From contig CACKWM010000003.1 in the NCBI GenBank assembly GCA_902603905.1, positions 32,649 through 96,648 on the forward strand: a stretch of DNA of 64,000 nt, written 5' to 3'. The notes under the pieces are model-generated. The model did no database searches. It had not been told where the DNA came from and worked only from the letters and a program-made list of their open reading frames with translations. Shown here piece by piece: positions 55,636 to 64,000 of the stretch. The first letter of the stretch is position 1. Every line of letters begins with the position of its first letter. Origin of the DNA: an uncultured Pelagibacteraceae bacterium. GTDB lineage: Bacteria > Pseudomonadota > Alphaproteobacteria > Pelagibacterales > Pelagibacteraceae. Position numbers and translations under genes: made by a program.

Positions 55636-57832
55636 AAAAACTATTATATATTTTTTATATTTATTAATCCCAATATTTATAGGGATTTTTTATTTAAGTT
55701 ATTTTGGTATTGAAACAAATAAATTTAACCACATAATTAAAAATAAAATTTCAGAAAGTAGCAGTAAAATTGATGTTGAGCTAAAAAAAGTAAAAGTTAT
55801 TTTAAATTTACGAAATTTAACAATTAGTATTAAAACTAAAGATCCAAATATAATTGTTGAAAATAATAAAATAAAACTAAAAAATATAGAAACTAATTTT
55901 TTAATTTATTCATTTTTAAAAAAGGAATTTGCTATTAAAAATGTAAAAATAACTACCAAAGAAAACACCCTCAAAAATATTTCGAATATAGCAAGAAGCT
56001 TTAAAAACACACCTCAATTATTTATTGTTAATAAAATGGTAAAAGGAGGGCTAGTAGTTGCTGATATTAATTTAAATTTCGATGATAATGGTAAATTATC
56101 TAATAATTATAATGTTAAAGGATCAATTAAAGATGGAAAGATAAAACTACTAAATAAAAAAAATTTAAATAACATCAGTTTGAATTTCAACATTAAAGAA
56201 AATCAATATTTAATTAAAGATGCTCAAATTGAATATGAAAAATTAAAATTTACCTCTAAAATAATTAAAATCGAGAATAAAGAAAAACACTTTTTGTTTA
56301 AAGGAAATATATCAAGTCCTCCGAACCAATATAATTCAGCTTTATTGACAGCTATTTTTAAAAATAACCTAAAAAATATAGGTGTAGATAGCATTGATTT
56401 TAGCTCTGAAAATAATTTTTCATTTAAATTAGAAAAAAAATTAAAAATTTCAAATTTTAAATTTGACTCTCAAATTAATCTAAAAAAATTAATTTACAAA
56501 AAAAGGAGCAATACTTTAAAAAATCATATTACTGTCTATAAAGATTTTATTGAACTAACTGATCATAAAATTCAAGTATCTGGAGGTAAAAATAAACTAT
56601 CAATTAAAGGTAATGGAAATTTTTTAGTTGATGAAAAAACTGACAACATAAATTATGAAATTAACCTTAGTGATGAGATATATAATTTTAAAACACAAAT
56701 CGAACTAAATAATATTCCATTACAGATTAAAGTTTTTAATTATACGAAGAAAGAAGAAAAAAATTCTTTGTTAAGCATCGAAGGTTCATACCAAAAAAAC
56801 AAAAAAATTTATTTTAAAGAAATTTTATTTAAAGAATCTAAAAATAATTTCAAAATAAGCAACCTTAGCTTAAGTCCAAATTATAAAATAAATTTTATTG
56901 AAGAATTTAATTTTAATTTTATAAATGATAGTAAAAAGAAAAATGAAATTTTATTAAAAAAAAATAACAAAAATTATGAATTATCAGGAAAATTTTTTGA
57001 TGGAACAATTTTTTTAGATCAAATTTTAGAATCTGATAATGAAGGAAATGTTTTTGATATTCTTAATAATTTTAATTCAACAGTTAACATCAGTATAAAC
57101 GAAGTATTTATTGATAAAACTAATCACTTAAATAATTTTAAAGGAATTTTAAAATTTAATAAAAGCAAGCTGAAAAACTTTAATTTAAATGCAAATTTTT
57201 CTGATGATAAAAAACTCAGTTTTACCATTAATACAAATCAAAATGGTGAAAAAATTACTACGTTCTTTTCAGAATACGCAAAACCTTTGGTAAAAAAATA
57301 TAAATTTATAAAAGGGTTTGAAGAAGGATATTTAGATTTTTATTCTGTTAAAAAAAATAATGTATCAAATTCTACTCTTAAAATTAATGATTTTAAATTA
57401 AGAGAATTACCTGTGCTTACTAAAATCCTCATGTTAGCTTCACTCCAAGGTATTGCTGATTTACTTACTGGCGAAGGAATCAGATTTAATGAATTTGAAA
57501 TGAAATTTAGAAATGAAAAGAATCTTATGACAATTGATGAAATTTATGCAATTGGTCCTGCAATTTCGGTTATGATGGACGGCTATGTTCAAAAAGACAA
57601 CTTGATTAGTTTAAGAGGAACTTTAGTGCCAGCAACGACTTTAAATAAAGTTATAGGTTCATTGCCATTATTAGGTGAAATTTTGGTTGGAAAAAAAACT
57701 GGTGAAGGAGTATTTGGCGTTAGTTTTAAAATCAAAGGTCCTCCCAAAAAAACAAAAATTACGGTTAATCCAATAAAAACTTTAACTCCAAGATTTATTA
57801 CTCGAACACTAGAAAAAATTAAAAATAACTAA
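55628..57832 (+). CDS. AsmA-like membrane-anchored protein
   Basis: The 734-residue protein has one N-terminal membrane helix (IIYFLYLLIPIFIGIFYLSYF) and a long beta-rich, K/N-rich periplasmic region. The C-terminal section from ~600, with PVLTKILMLASLQGIADLL and GTLVPATTLNKVIGSLPLLGEIL, is the AsmA-like C-terminal domain (YhdP/TamB type). Such proteins bridge inner and outer membranes and are linked to phospholipid transport. It overlaps prfB by eight bases. The exact role is unproven. Confidence 0.8.
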   Translation: MIKKTIIYFLYLLIPIFIGIFYLSYFGIETNKFNHIIKNKISESSSKIDVELKKVKVILNLRNLTISIKTKDPNIIVENNKIKLKNIETNFLIYSFLKKEFAIKNVKITTKENTLKNISNIARSFKNTPQLFIVNKMVKGGLVVADINLNFDDNGKLSNNYNVKGSIKDGKIKLLNKKNLNNISLNFNIKENQYLIKDAQIEYEKLKFTSKIIKIENKEKHFLFKGNISSPPNQYNSALLTAIFKNNLKNIGVDSIDFSSENNFSFKLEKKLKISNFKFDSQINLKKLIYKKRSNTLKNHITVYKDFIELTDHKIQVSGGKNKLSIKGNGNFLVDEKTDNINYEINLSDEIYNFKTQIELNNIPLQIKVFNYTKKEEKNSLLSIEGSYQKNKKIYFKEILFKESKNNFKISNLSLSPNYKINFIEEFNFNFINDSKKKNEILLKKNNKNYELSGKFFDGTIFLDQILESDNEGNVFDILNNFNSTVNISINEVFIDKTNHLNNFKGILKFNKSKLKNFNLNANFSDDKKLSFTINTNQNGEKITTFFSEYAKPLVKKYKFIKGFEEGYLDFYSVKKNNVSNSTLKINDFKLRELPVLTKILMLASLQGIADLLTGEGIRFNEFEMKFRNEKNLMTIDEIYAIGPAISVMMDGYVQKDNLISLRGTLVPATTLNKVIGSLPLLGEILVGKKTGEGVFGVSFKIKGPPKKTKITVNPIKTLTPRFITRTLEKIKNN

Positions 57833-58284
57833 ATTTCTAGGTTCATATAGCAAGAATTTGTGTCAAACTTGTAGTGACTAAAAGGTTCACATTTTTTAAA
57901 ACCAAAGTTTTTAAAAAGAATTCTAGCAGATTTAAAAAATTCTCCAGATCCAGTTTCAATACTGATTTTTTTTATTTTTAATTCTTTTGCTTCGGCAATA
58001 AGATGGGTAATAATTTTTTGACCATATCCTTTTCCTCTATACTGGTCGGCAACTCTAATTGATTTAAATTCTCCATGATTTTCATCTAAAAATTTTAAAG
58101 CACCACAACCCGTAAGTTTTTCATTTTCCCATAAACTCCAAAATTTAATACTTGGATCTTTAAGCCCATCAATATCTAAAACATGTGTGCTTCCAGCTGG
58201 TGATACCGATCTCAATTCAATGAAATGTTTCCTTAGTAATTTATCTACTTCTGAATTATCAAAATTTCCTTCAACAGATTTCAT
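57829..58284 (-). CDS. GNAT-family N-acetyltransferase
   Basis: The 151-residue protein has the GNAT fold: a substrate-binding N-terminal part, GCGALKFL, and the acetyl-CoA loop VADQYRGKGYGQKIITHLI. It probably acetylates an amine or peptide. The substrate is unknown. It is six bases downstream of tyrS and overlaps the AsmA-like gene by four bases tail to tail. Confidence 0.85.
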   Translation of the reverse strand: MKSVEGNFDNSEVDKLLRKHFIELRSVSPAGSTHVLDIDGLKDPSIKFWSLWENEKLTGCGALKFLDENHGEFKSIRVADQYRGKGYGQKIITHLIAEAKELKIKKISIETGSGEFFKSARILFKNFGFKKCEPFSHYKFDTNSCYMNLEI

Positions 58285-58290
58285 AAAAAA

Positions 58291-59523
58291 CTAATTTAAT
58301 TTGACTTTAATATGTCTTTTTTTGCCAATTGATAGTTTGATAAAATTTTCACTAAACAATTTTTTAGTAATAGAAAATTTTTCATCATTAATTACTTGAT
58401 TATTTATTTTGATACCATTTCCTTTTATTAATCTTCTAATTTCACTTTTAGAACTTTCTAGTTTAGACAGAACCACAAGATCAATAATATTAATTTTTTC
58501 ACTTATTTTTTTTTGATTAATAGATATTGTTGGAAGACCTAAACCAGTAGAGTTATCTTCAAAAGTTTTTTTTGCAGTTTCTTCAGCTAATTTTGCTTCC
58601 TTTTCCCCATGTAACATTTTGGTACATTCATTAGCTAATATAATTTTTAAATGATTAATGTTTTTATTTTTAATTTCTTCAATTTTCTGCAATGTTAGAT
58701 CTGTAAACATTTTAATAAATTTTAATACATCTCTGTCATCTGTATTTCTCCAATATTGCCAATAATCATATGAAGACAAAAGTTTTTTATCTAGCCAAAC
58801 AGCTCCTTTTTCAGTTTTACCCATCTTAGATCCTGATGCTAAAGTAATTAGAGGGGTTGTTAATCCAAAAACTTGTTTACTAGAATGTCTTTTAATCAGT
58901 TCTACTCCATTAACAATATTGCCCCATTGATCAGAACCTCCAATTTGCATTAGACAATTTTTATTTTTATTAAGTTCAAGAAAATCATAAGCTTGTAAAA
59001 TCATATAATTAAATTCCATATAGCTCAAAGACTGCTCTCTATCTAATCGTAATTTAACGCTATCAAAGCTAAGCATTTTGTTTATTGTAAAATGTTTTCC
59101 AATTTCTCTTAAAAATTTTATATAATTTAACTTACCGAGCCATTTATAATTATTTACAAATAGTGGTTTAGTTTTGGGATTATTAGTTTTTAAGTAAATT
59201 TTAAAAATTTTTTCAATATTTTTAATATTTTTTTCAATTTCATTTTCGGATAGAATTTTTCTAGTTTCTTCCTTTCCAGAAGGGTCTCCAATTCGTGTTG
59301 TGCCTCCTCCTAGCAACACTATTGGTTGATGGCCATGTTTCTGCAGCAACCTTAAACACATTATTTGCAATAAGCTTCCAACATGCAAACTTGGAGCAGT
59401 ACAATCAAAACCAATATAAGCCCTGATTTTTTTTTTATTCATTGACTGTTCTAATTCACTAGAATTAGTACATTGATTAAAATAATCTCTTTCCTTGAAT
59501 TCAGATAAAAATGAATTTTCCAT
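58291..59523 (-). CDS. tyrS: Tyrosyl-tRNA synthetase
   Basis: This class I synthetase has 410 residues. The HIGH-like motif is PSLHVGSLLQ near residue 50, the tyrosine-binding GGSDQWGNI is near 195, and the KMSKS equivalent is SGSKMGKTE near 232. An S4 RNA-binding domain ends the protein. It diverges from anmK across 59 bases, an arrangement common in alphaproteobacteria. Confidence 0.96.
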   Translation of the reverse strand: MENSFLSEFKERDYFNQCTNSSELEQSMNKKKIRAYIGFDCTAPSLHVGSLLQIMCLRLLQKHGHQPIVLLGGGTTRIGDPSGKEETRKILSENEIEKNIKNIEKIFKIYLKTNNPKTKPLFVNNYKWLGKLNYIKFLREIGKHFTINKMLSFDSVKLRLDREQSLSYMEFNYMILQAYDFLELNKNKNCLMQIGGSDQWGNIVNGVELIKRHSSKQVFGLTTPLITLASGSKMGKTEKGAVWLDKKLLSSYDYWQYWRNTDDRDVLKFIKMFTDLTLQKIEEIKNKNINHLKIILANECTKMLHGEKEAKLAEETAKKTFEDNSTGLGLPTISINQKKISEKINIIDLVVLSKLESSKSEIRRLIKGNGIKINNQVINDEKFSITKKLFSENFIKLSIGKKRHIKVKLN

Positions 59524-59582
59524 ATTTTTTTAAAAACAGTGTAGAATCAATATACTAGATTTAAATTATTTAAAAAATACAT

Positions 59583-60683
59583 ATGAGCAAAAGCTATTAC
59601 AGTCTAGGGTTGATGAGCGGAACTTCAATGGATGGAGTTGATGCATCAATCATTCAATCTGATGGAAAAACCAAATATAAGGCAATTTTAGATAAATACT
59701 TTGAATACCCTAAGAGTATTTATAATAATTTAACGAAACTCAGAGATAAGATAAAAAGTTCAAAAGATCTAAAAAAATATCAAAAACAAATAAAATTTGT
59801 TGAAAAAGAAATAACAATTTTTCATGCTAAAGCAGTTAAGCAAATTTTAAAAAAAACCAAGACAAATATTGATTTCATAGGCTTTCATGGTCAGACTATT
59901 TATCATAATGCAAAAGAAAGAATTTCCAAGCAACTAGGAAATGGAAAACTTCTTTCAAAAATTACAAAAAAAACCGTCGTATATGATTTTAGGCAAAATG
60001 ATTTAAAAAATGGAGGAGAAGGAGCACCCTTGACTCCAATATTTCACCAAATATTGCAAAAAAAATTTAACATTAAGCAAGTCAGTTTTTTTAATATAGG
60101 AGGAATATTAAATAGAACAACTATTTGGGATAAAGGACCACTAACCGCAAAAGATATAGGCCCAGGAATGTGTTTAATAGATAAATGGATAAGAACTAAA
60201 TCTAAAAAAAAATATGATAAAAATGGAAATATAGCTAAGTCTGGCAAAGTAAATAAAAAAGTTCTTGATAAATTTTGGAGTATCTCTCAAGTAACCGATC
60301 CTGAAAGAAAATCATATGATGTTAGTGATTTTGATATTTCATTTACTAAAGGAATGTCATTAAAAGACGGAGCTGCTACACTAACTCTCTATACTGCTAA
60401 TCTTTTTATTTCTCATTTTAAAATGAATTCTATTTTTAAAGAAAAATTCAAAACAATTTTATGTGGCGGAGGAAGAAAAAATAAATTTTTAGTTAATAAA
60501 ATAAAATCATGGAATAAAAATGTAAAACTTATAGATGATTACGGAATTGATGGAGATTTTGTTGAGTCACAAGCCTTTGCTTATCTTGCTGTTAGATCCT
60601 ATTTTAAGTTGCCGATCTCTTTTCCAACAACTACTGGAGTAAGAAAACCGTGTACAGGTGGAGTGATAATTAAAAATTTTTAA
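59583..60683 (+). CDS. anmK: Anhydro-N-acetylmuramic acid kinase
   Basis: AnmK phosphorylates anhydroMurNAc recovered from cell-wall turnover. The 366-residue ASKHA kinase has GLMSGTSMDGVDAS at the N-terminus, GFHGQTIYH, the catalytic DFRQNDLKNGGEGAPLTP region and the nucleotide-binding LCGGGRKN. It supports peptidoglycan recycling along with the window's PBP1A. Its stop overlaps the hydrolase gene by four bases. Confidence 0.93.
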   Translation: MSKSYYSLGLMSGTSMDGVDASIIQSDGKTKYKAILDKYFEYPKSIYNNLTKLRDKIKSSKDLKKYQKQIKFVEKEITIFHAKAVKQILKKTKTNIDFIGFHGQTIYHNAKERISKQLGNGKLLSKITKKTVVYDFRQNDLKNGGEGAPLTPIFHQILQKKFNIKQVSFFNIGGILNRTTIWDKGPLTAKDIGPGMCLIDKWIRTKSKKKYDKNGNIAKSGKVNKKVLDKFWSISQVTDPERKSYDVSDFDISFTKGMSLKDGAATLTLYTANLFISHFKMNSIFKEKFKTILCGGGRKNKFLVNKIKSWNKNVKLIDDYGIDGDFVESQAFAYLAVRSYFKLPISFPTTTGVRKPCTGGVIIKNF

Positions 60684-61336
60684 AAAAGAGTTGTTTCTTT
60701 TTTAATATATTTATCTAAAGTTTTGATTAAATCATCACTAGATTTTGTAAAAAAATGATTTGCTTCTGGTATAATTTGAAAGTCTACTTTTATTCCCTTT
60801 TGGGAAGTTAATCTTTTGTTTAATTCTTTTATATGTTCTTGAGGAACTAGTTCGTCTTTTTTCCCACTAACTACCAGACCCGATGTTGGACATGGTGACA
60901 AAAAACTAAAATCATAAACATTAGGTTGTGGTGAAATTGATATAAATCTATTTATTTCAGGTCTTCTCATTAACAACTGCATAGCAATTAAAGATCCAAA
61001 AGAAAATCCAGATATCCAACATTGAGAATTTTCAAAATTTTCTTTTTCTAACCAATCCAATGTTGCTGCAGCATCAGCTAATTCACCTTGTCCATTATCA
61101 AACTCTCCATCACTTTTTCCTACACCTCTAAAATTTACTCTACATACCGAAAATTCATTATCCATAAATGCATGAAAGGCATCTACAACTACTTTATTAT
61201 TCATTGTACCTCCATATTGAGGGTGAGGTTGTAAAATTAATGCAATTGGTGATGTATTTTTTTTGCTTTTAAAATATTTAGCTTCAAGTCTTCCCGCTGG
61301 GCCAGGTATAAAAACTTCAATTATTTTGTTGTCCAT
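60680..61336 (-). CDS. Alpha/beta hydrolase
   Basis: The 218-residue protein has the alpha/beta hydrolase triad: nucleophile S112 in GFSFGS, D161 in GKKDELVP and H194 in ANHFF. The PHPQYGGTMNNKVV segment and the FRGVGKSDGEFD oxyanion region mark the COG2945 group of small hydrolases. It is likely cytosolic and the substrate is unknown. Divergent placement beside the iscR-suf operon is typical of alphaproteobacteria. Confidence 0.88.
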   Translation of the reverse strand: MDNKIIEVFIPGPAGRLEAKYFKSKKNTSPIALILQPHPQYGGTMNNKVVVDAFHAFMDNEFSVCRVNFRGVGKSDGEFDNGQGELADAAATLDWLEKENFENSQCWISGFSFGSLIAMQLLMRRPEINRFISISPQPNVYDFSFLSPCPTSGLVVSGKKDELVPQEHIKELNKRLTSQKGIKVDFQIIPEANHFFTKSSDDLIKTLDKYIKKETTLF

Positions 61337-61417
61337 ATGTTATTGATTATTATTCTCAAAAAAAAAAATACATTTATCACATGTAGGTGACGATTTGCTA
61401 ACTTTTTTATTTTATCT

Positions 61418-61442
61418 AATCTTGACTATTTTTGTCGGGTAT
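61418..61442 (+). promoter_or_regulatory. IscR type 1 binding site
   Basis: The 25-base site contains CTTGACT, ATTTT and TGTCGGG followed by TAT. Against the E. coli type 1 IscR consensus it matches the SYY-GACT-R-WWW-Y core, three of four bases in the second AGTC and the RRS-TAT end. It overlaps the -35 region of the iscR promoter, so Fe-S-loaded IscR would repress its own operon. Confidence 0.7.
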
Positions 61443-61451
61443 ATATATAAA
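61422..61451 (+). promoter_or_regulatory. Promoter of the iscR-suf operon
   Basis: TTGACT (61422-61427) is followed by TATATA at 61444-61449 (16-base spacer) or TATAAA at 61446-61451 (18-base spacer). It sits inside the IscR site, 23-30 bases before the iscR ATG. Confidence 0.6.
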
Positions 61452-61473
61452 AGCTTGTTATTAAAGGAATTAT

Positions 61474-61905
61474 ATGAAGTTAAGCTCTAAAAGTAGATAT
61501 GCTGTGATGGCTTTGGCGGATATAGCAAGTTTTAATAAGAATAAGCCAGTATCACTTCGAGATATTTCGTTAAGACAAAATATTTCATTGGTTTTTTTAG
61601 AGCAAATTTTTTCAAAGTTAAAAAAAAATAATATTGTTAAAAGTATAAGAGGAACTAATGGCGGGTACGTGTTGTCTAATGATCCTAACCAGATTAAATT
61701 ATCGAGTATTTTTTTAGCAGTAGATGAAAAAGTTAAGCAAGTTCAATGTAAAAAAGAATCAAAAAAAGGATGCAACGGAAAGTCTTCAAAATGCATTACA
61801 CACTATCTTTGGGACGAACTTGAACTATATATTAATGATTTTTTTAATAAAAAAAATTTAGGGGACCTTCTTAAAAAAAATTTAGAAACGAGAACTGAAA
61901 CATGA
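61474..61905 (+). CDS. iscR: Rrf2-family Fe-S regulator IscR
   Basis: The 143-residue protein is a winged-helix regulator starting [18 protein letters not shown]. Cluster ligands are C92, C100, C107 and H110. E. coli IscR has C92, C98, C104 and H107, so both cysteine intervals are longer here (7 and 6 residues against 5 and 5). A [2Fe-2S] cluster would report Fe-S status and control the suf genes. It overlaps sufB by four bases and has an IscR-type box in its promoter. Confidence 0.9.
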   Translation: MKLSSKSRYAVMALADIASFNKNKPVSLRDISLRQNISLVFLEQIFSKLKKNNIVKSIRGTNGGYVLSNDPNQIKLSSIFLAVDEKVKQVQCKKESKKGCNGKSSKCITHYLWDELELYINDFFNKKNLGDLLKKNLETRTET

Positions 61906-63338
61906 GAGAAAAAGAATTAGAAAAAATAAAAGAATATAAATATGGATTTTCGACAGATATTGAAAATATCAGAGCTCCAAAAGGACTAAATAAAGAAGTA
62001 ATTAAATTTATTTCAAATATTAAAAAAGAACCGCAGTGGATGTTAGATTGGAGGTTAAAAGCATATGATAGACTTCAACATTTAAAAGAGCCAAACTGGC
62101 AAAAACCAAAATACCCAAAAATTGATTATCAAAATTTGTATTATTATTCTGCCCCTAAAAGCACGAAAGATAAACCAAAAAGCTTAGATGATTTAGATCC
62201 TAAGTTATTAGAAACTTATAAAAAACTTGGAATAGCATTAGTAGAGCAAAAAAGGTTAAATAATATTGCTGTTGATGCAGTGTTTGACTCAGTTTCAGTA
62301 GCAACTACTTTTAAAGAGAAATTAACAGAAAAAGGTATTATTTTTTGTTCTATGTCTGAAGCTATTCAAAAACATTCTGAACTTGTTAAAAAGTATCTTG
62401 GCTCTGTAATCCCTTTAACTGATCATTATTTTGCAACATTAAATTCTGCAGTTTTTACTGATGGTTCATTTGTATACATACCAGAAGGCACAAGATGTCC
62501 AATGGAGTTATCAACTTATTTTAGAATTAATGCGTCTGAAACAGGACAATTTGAAAGAACATTGATTATAGCCGACAAAGGAAGTTATGTTAGTTATTTA
62601 GAAGGCTGCACAGCACCTATGAGAGACGAAAATCAATTACATGCAGCTAATGTAGAGTTAATAGCACTTGATGATGCTGAAATAAAATATTCAACAGTTC
62701 AAAATTGGTATCCTGGTGATGAAAATGGCAAAGGTGGAATATATAATTTTGTAACTAAAAGAGGATTATGTAAAGGAAAAAATTCTAAAATTTCTTGGAC
62801 GCAAGTAGAAACTGGTTCAGCTATAACTTGGAAATACCCTAGTTGTATTTTAAAAGGTGATAATTCAATTGGTGAATTTTATTCAATAGCAATCACAAAC
62901 AACCATCAAAAAGCAGATACTGGAACAAAGATGATTCATTTGGGCAAAAATACAAAAAGTAAAATAATTTCAAAAGGTATTAGTGCTGGATTTTCAGATA
63001 TGACCTACAGAGGACTTGTTGATATTTCTTCAAAAGCAAAAAATTCAAACAATTACACTCAGTGCGACTCTTTATTGATGGGCAATAAATGCGGAGCGCA
63101 CACCGTTCCATATATTAAAAATAAAAATTCTGAGTCAAATATAGCTCATGAGGCAACAACCTCAAAAATAAGTGAAGAACAATTACATTACTGTCAACAA
63201 AGAGGATTAAATCCAGAGGAAGCAGTTGGATTAATTGTTAATGGATTTTGTAAAGAGGTGCTTCAACAGCTACCAATGGAATTTGCGGTTGAGGCTCAAA
63301 AACTTGTCGGTATTAGCTTAGAAGGAAGTGTGGGTTAA
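61902..63338 (+). CDS. sufB: Fe-S cluster assembly scaffold SufB
   Basis: The 478-residue protein is part of the SufBCD complex where Fe-S clusters are built. It has the SufB start ([18 protein letters not shown]), the beta-helix core with [14 protein letters not shown], and [21 protein letters not shown], which holds a conserved Cys. The end includes [20 protein letters not shown]. It is encoded between iscR and sufC in an overlapping unit. Confidence 0.96.
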   Translation: MREKELEKIKEYKYGFSTDIENIRAPKGLNKEVIKFISNIKKEPQWMLDWRLKAYDRLQHLKEPNWQKPKYPKIDYQNLYYYSAPKSTKDKPKSLDDLDPKLLETYKKLGIALVEQKRLNNIAVDAVFDSVSVATTFKEKLTEKGIIFCSMSEAIQKHSELVKKYLGSVIPLTDHYFATLNSAVFTDGSFVYIPEGTRCPMELSTYFRINASETGQFERTLIIADKGSYVSYLEGCTAPMRDENQLHAANVELIALDDAEIKYSTVQNWYPGDENGKGGIYNFVTKRGLCKGKNSKISWTQVETGSAITWKYPSCILKGDNSIGEFYSIAITNNHQKADTGTKMIHLGKNTKSKIISKGISAGFSDMTYRGLVDISSKAKNSNNYTQCDSLLMGNKCGAHTVPYIKNKNSESNIAHEATTSKISEEQLHYCQQRGLNPEEAVGLIVNGFCKEVLQQLPMEFAVEAQKLVGISLEGSVG

Positions 63339-64000
63339 TGTTAAAAATAAATAATTTAAATGCTAAGATTGAAAATAAGTCAATTTTAAAGGAGTTTTCA
63401 TTAAATATTAACTCTGGCGAGGTTCATGCTATTATGGGTCCAAATGGATCTGGTAAAAGCACACTGTCTAATATTTTATCAGGTAAAAAAGGCTATGAAG
63501 TTTCAGGAGAGATACTTTTTGAAAAAAAAAATTTATTTGAACTTGAAACTGAAGAAAGAGCACACAAAGGTATATTTCTAGCTTTTCAGTATCCATTAGA
63601 AATTCCAGGAGTTAATACAAATATATTCCTAAAAACTTCTCTCAATGCAGTGAGAAAAGCTCGAGGTGAAAAAGAGCTTGATGCAATAGAATTTTTAAAA
63701 TTAGTAAAAAAAAAAGCTAAAGAACTAAAATTTGATGAAGAAAAATTAAATAGACAATTAAATGTCGGTTTTTCAGGTGGTGAAAAAAAGAAAAATGAAA
63801 TCTTACAAATGTCAATTTTAGCACCCAAGTTGTCAATTTTAGATGAAACTGACTCAGGTTTAGATATAGATGCATTAAAAACTGTTGCTGATGGAGTGAA
63901 CACTTTAAGAAATAAAAATAATTCTTTTTTAATTATTACTCACTATCAAAGATTATTAGATTATATCAAGCCAGACTTCGTTCATGTTTTGATGAATGGA
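63338..64000 (+). CDS. sufC: Fe-S cluster assembly ATPase SufC, cut by window edge
   Basis: This ABC-type ATPase powers the SufBCD scaffold. From the ATG at 63338, which overlaps the sufB TAA by one base, 221 residues are visible. Walker A is GPNGSGKST, the signature is FSGGEKKKNE and Walker B is LSILDETDSGLD, followed by the switch His in IITHYQRLLDY. SufC is usually about 250 residues, so about 30 are missing. Confidence 0.95.
   Translation, partial: MLKINNLNAKIENKSILKEFSLNINSGEVHAIMGPNGSGKSTLSNILSGKKGYEVSGEILFEKKNLFELETEERAHKGIFLAFQYPLEIPGVNTNIFLKTSLNAVRKARGEKELDAIEFLKLVKKKAKELKFDEEKLNRQLNVGFSGGEKKKNEILQMSILAPKLSILDETDSGLDIDALKTVADGVNTLRNKNNSFLIITHYQRLLDYIKPDFVHVLMNG

Noticed and set aside
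1..64000. tRNA, rRNA, transposase, prophage or CRISPR elements
   Set aside because: Gaps between genes were read on both strands; none shows a cloverleaf, repeat-spacer array, integrase or insertion sequence ends.

Overview
This window looks like part of a SAR11 (Candidatus Pelagibacter, Alphaproteobacteria) chromosome. The DNA is very AT-rich. Most neighbouring genes are separated by a few bases or overlap. Gene order follows alphaproteobacterial patterns: rpsF-rpsR-rplI-dnaB, the lptF-lptG-lptD-surA-pdxA-rsmA block, purM-purN beside a DUF2066 gene and hda, tyrS facing anmK, and an iscR-suf operon. SAR11 is indicated by a bhmT gene behind tandem SAM-II and SAM-V riboswitches and by the complex I subunit NDUFA12. 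No tRNA, rRNA, CRISPR or transposase was seen.

Layout. (1) 1-2494, minus strand: an operon of a TauD-type 2-oxoglutarate dioxygenase, a small HD protein whose ligand spacing matches the C-P bond-cleaving oxygenase PhnZ, and a GMC flavin oxidoreductase cut by the window edge. (2) 2552-10192: a molybdenum/tungsten NAD-linked formate dehydrogenase (fdsA and a fused fdsB) with its maturation genes fdhD, an IscU/SufU-like scaffold, mobA and moeA. (3) 10241-12270: an EamA transporter and an amidinotransferase. (4) 12278-16795: an accessory patch holding a small hypothetical gene, a lipoprotein-like serine protease, a secreted hypothetical protein and a coiled-coil protein. It is littered with truncated copies of a secreted-protein leader (MKKLLG...) and of the small hypothetical gene, including an 89-base exact duplicate. 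(5) 16799-20866: an MFS and an EamA transporter, then riboswitch-controlled bhmT and a rhodanese.

(6) 20880-30450: a second HD protein, purF, cvpA, an MMPL exporter, dnaB and ribosomal protein genes, then fabD, fabG and acpP. (7) 30461-38376: gmk facing the lipopolysaccharide-transport block. (8) 38544-50330: pepA, ndk, purN, purM, DUF2066, hda, aspS, a stand-alone TSCPD protein, NDUFA12, DUF2155, accC, accB, aroQ, thiS and thiG. (9) 50323-60683: RNase E/G lacking its Zn-link, mrcA, prfB with its programmed frameshift, an AsmA-like protein, a GNAT enzyme, tyrS and anmK. (10) 60680-64000: an alpha/beta hydrolase, then iscR-sufB-sufC behind a promoter that overlaps a good IscR type 1 box.

How it fits together. 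Regions 1 and 2 may be linked: a PhnZ-type reaction on a hydroxymethylphosphonate-like substrate would release phosphate and formate, and formate dehydrogenase lies immediately upstream on the same strand. This is an inference from ligand spacing and gene order. The rest is mainly core housekeeping packed with very little spacer; six convergent gene pairs overlap at their 3' ends.
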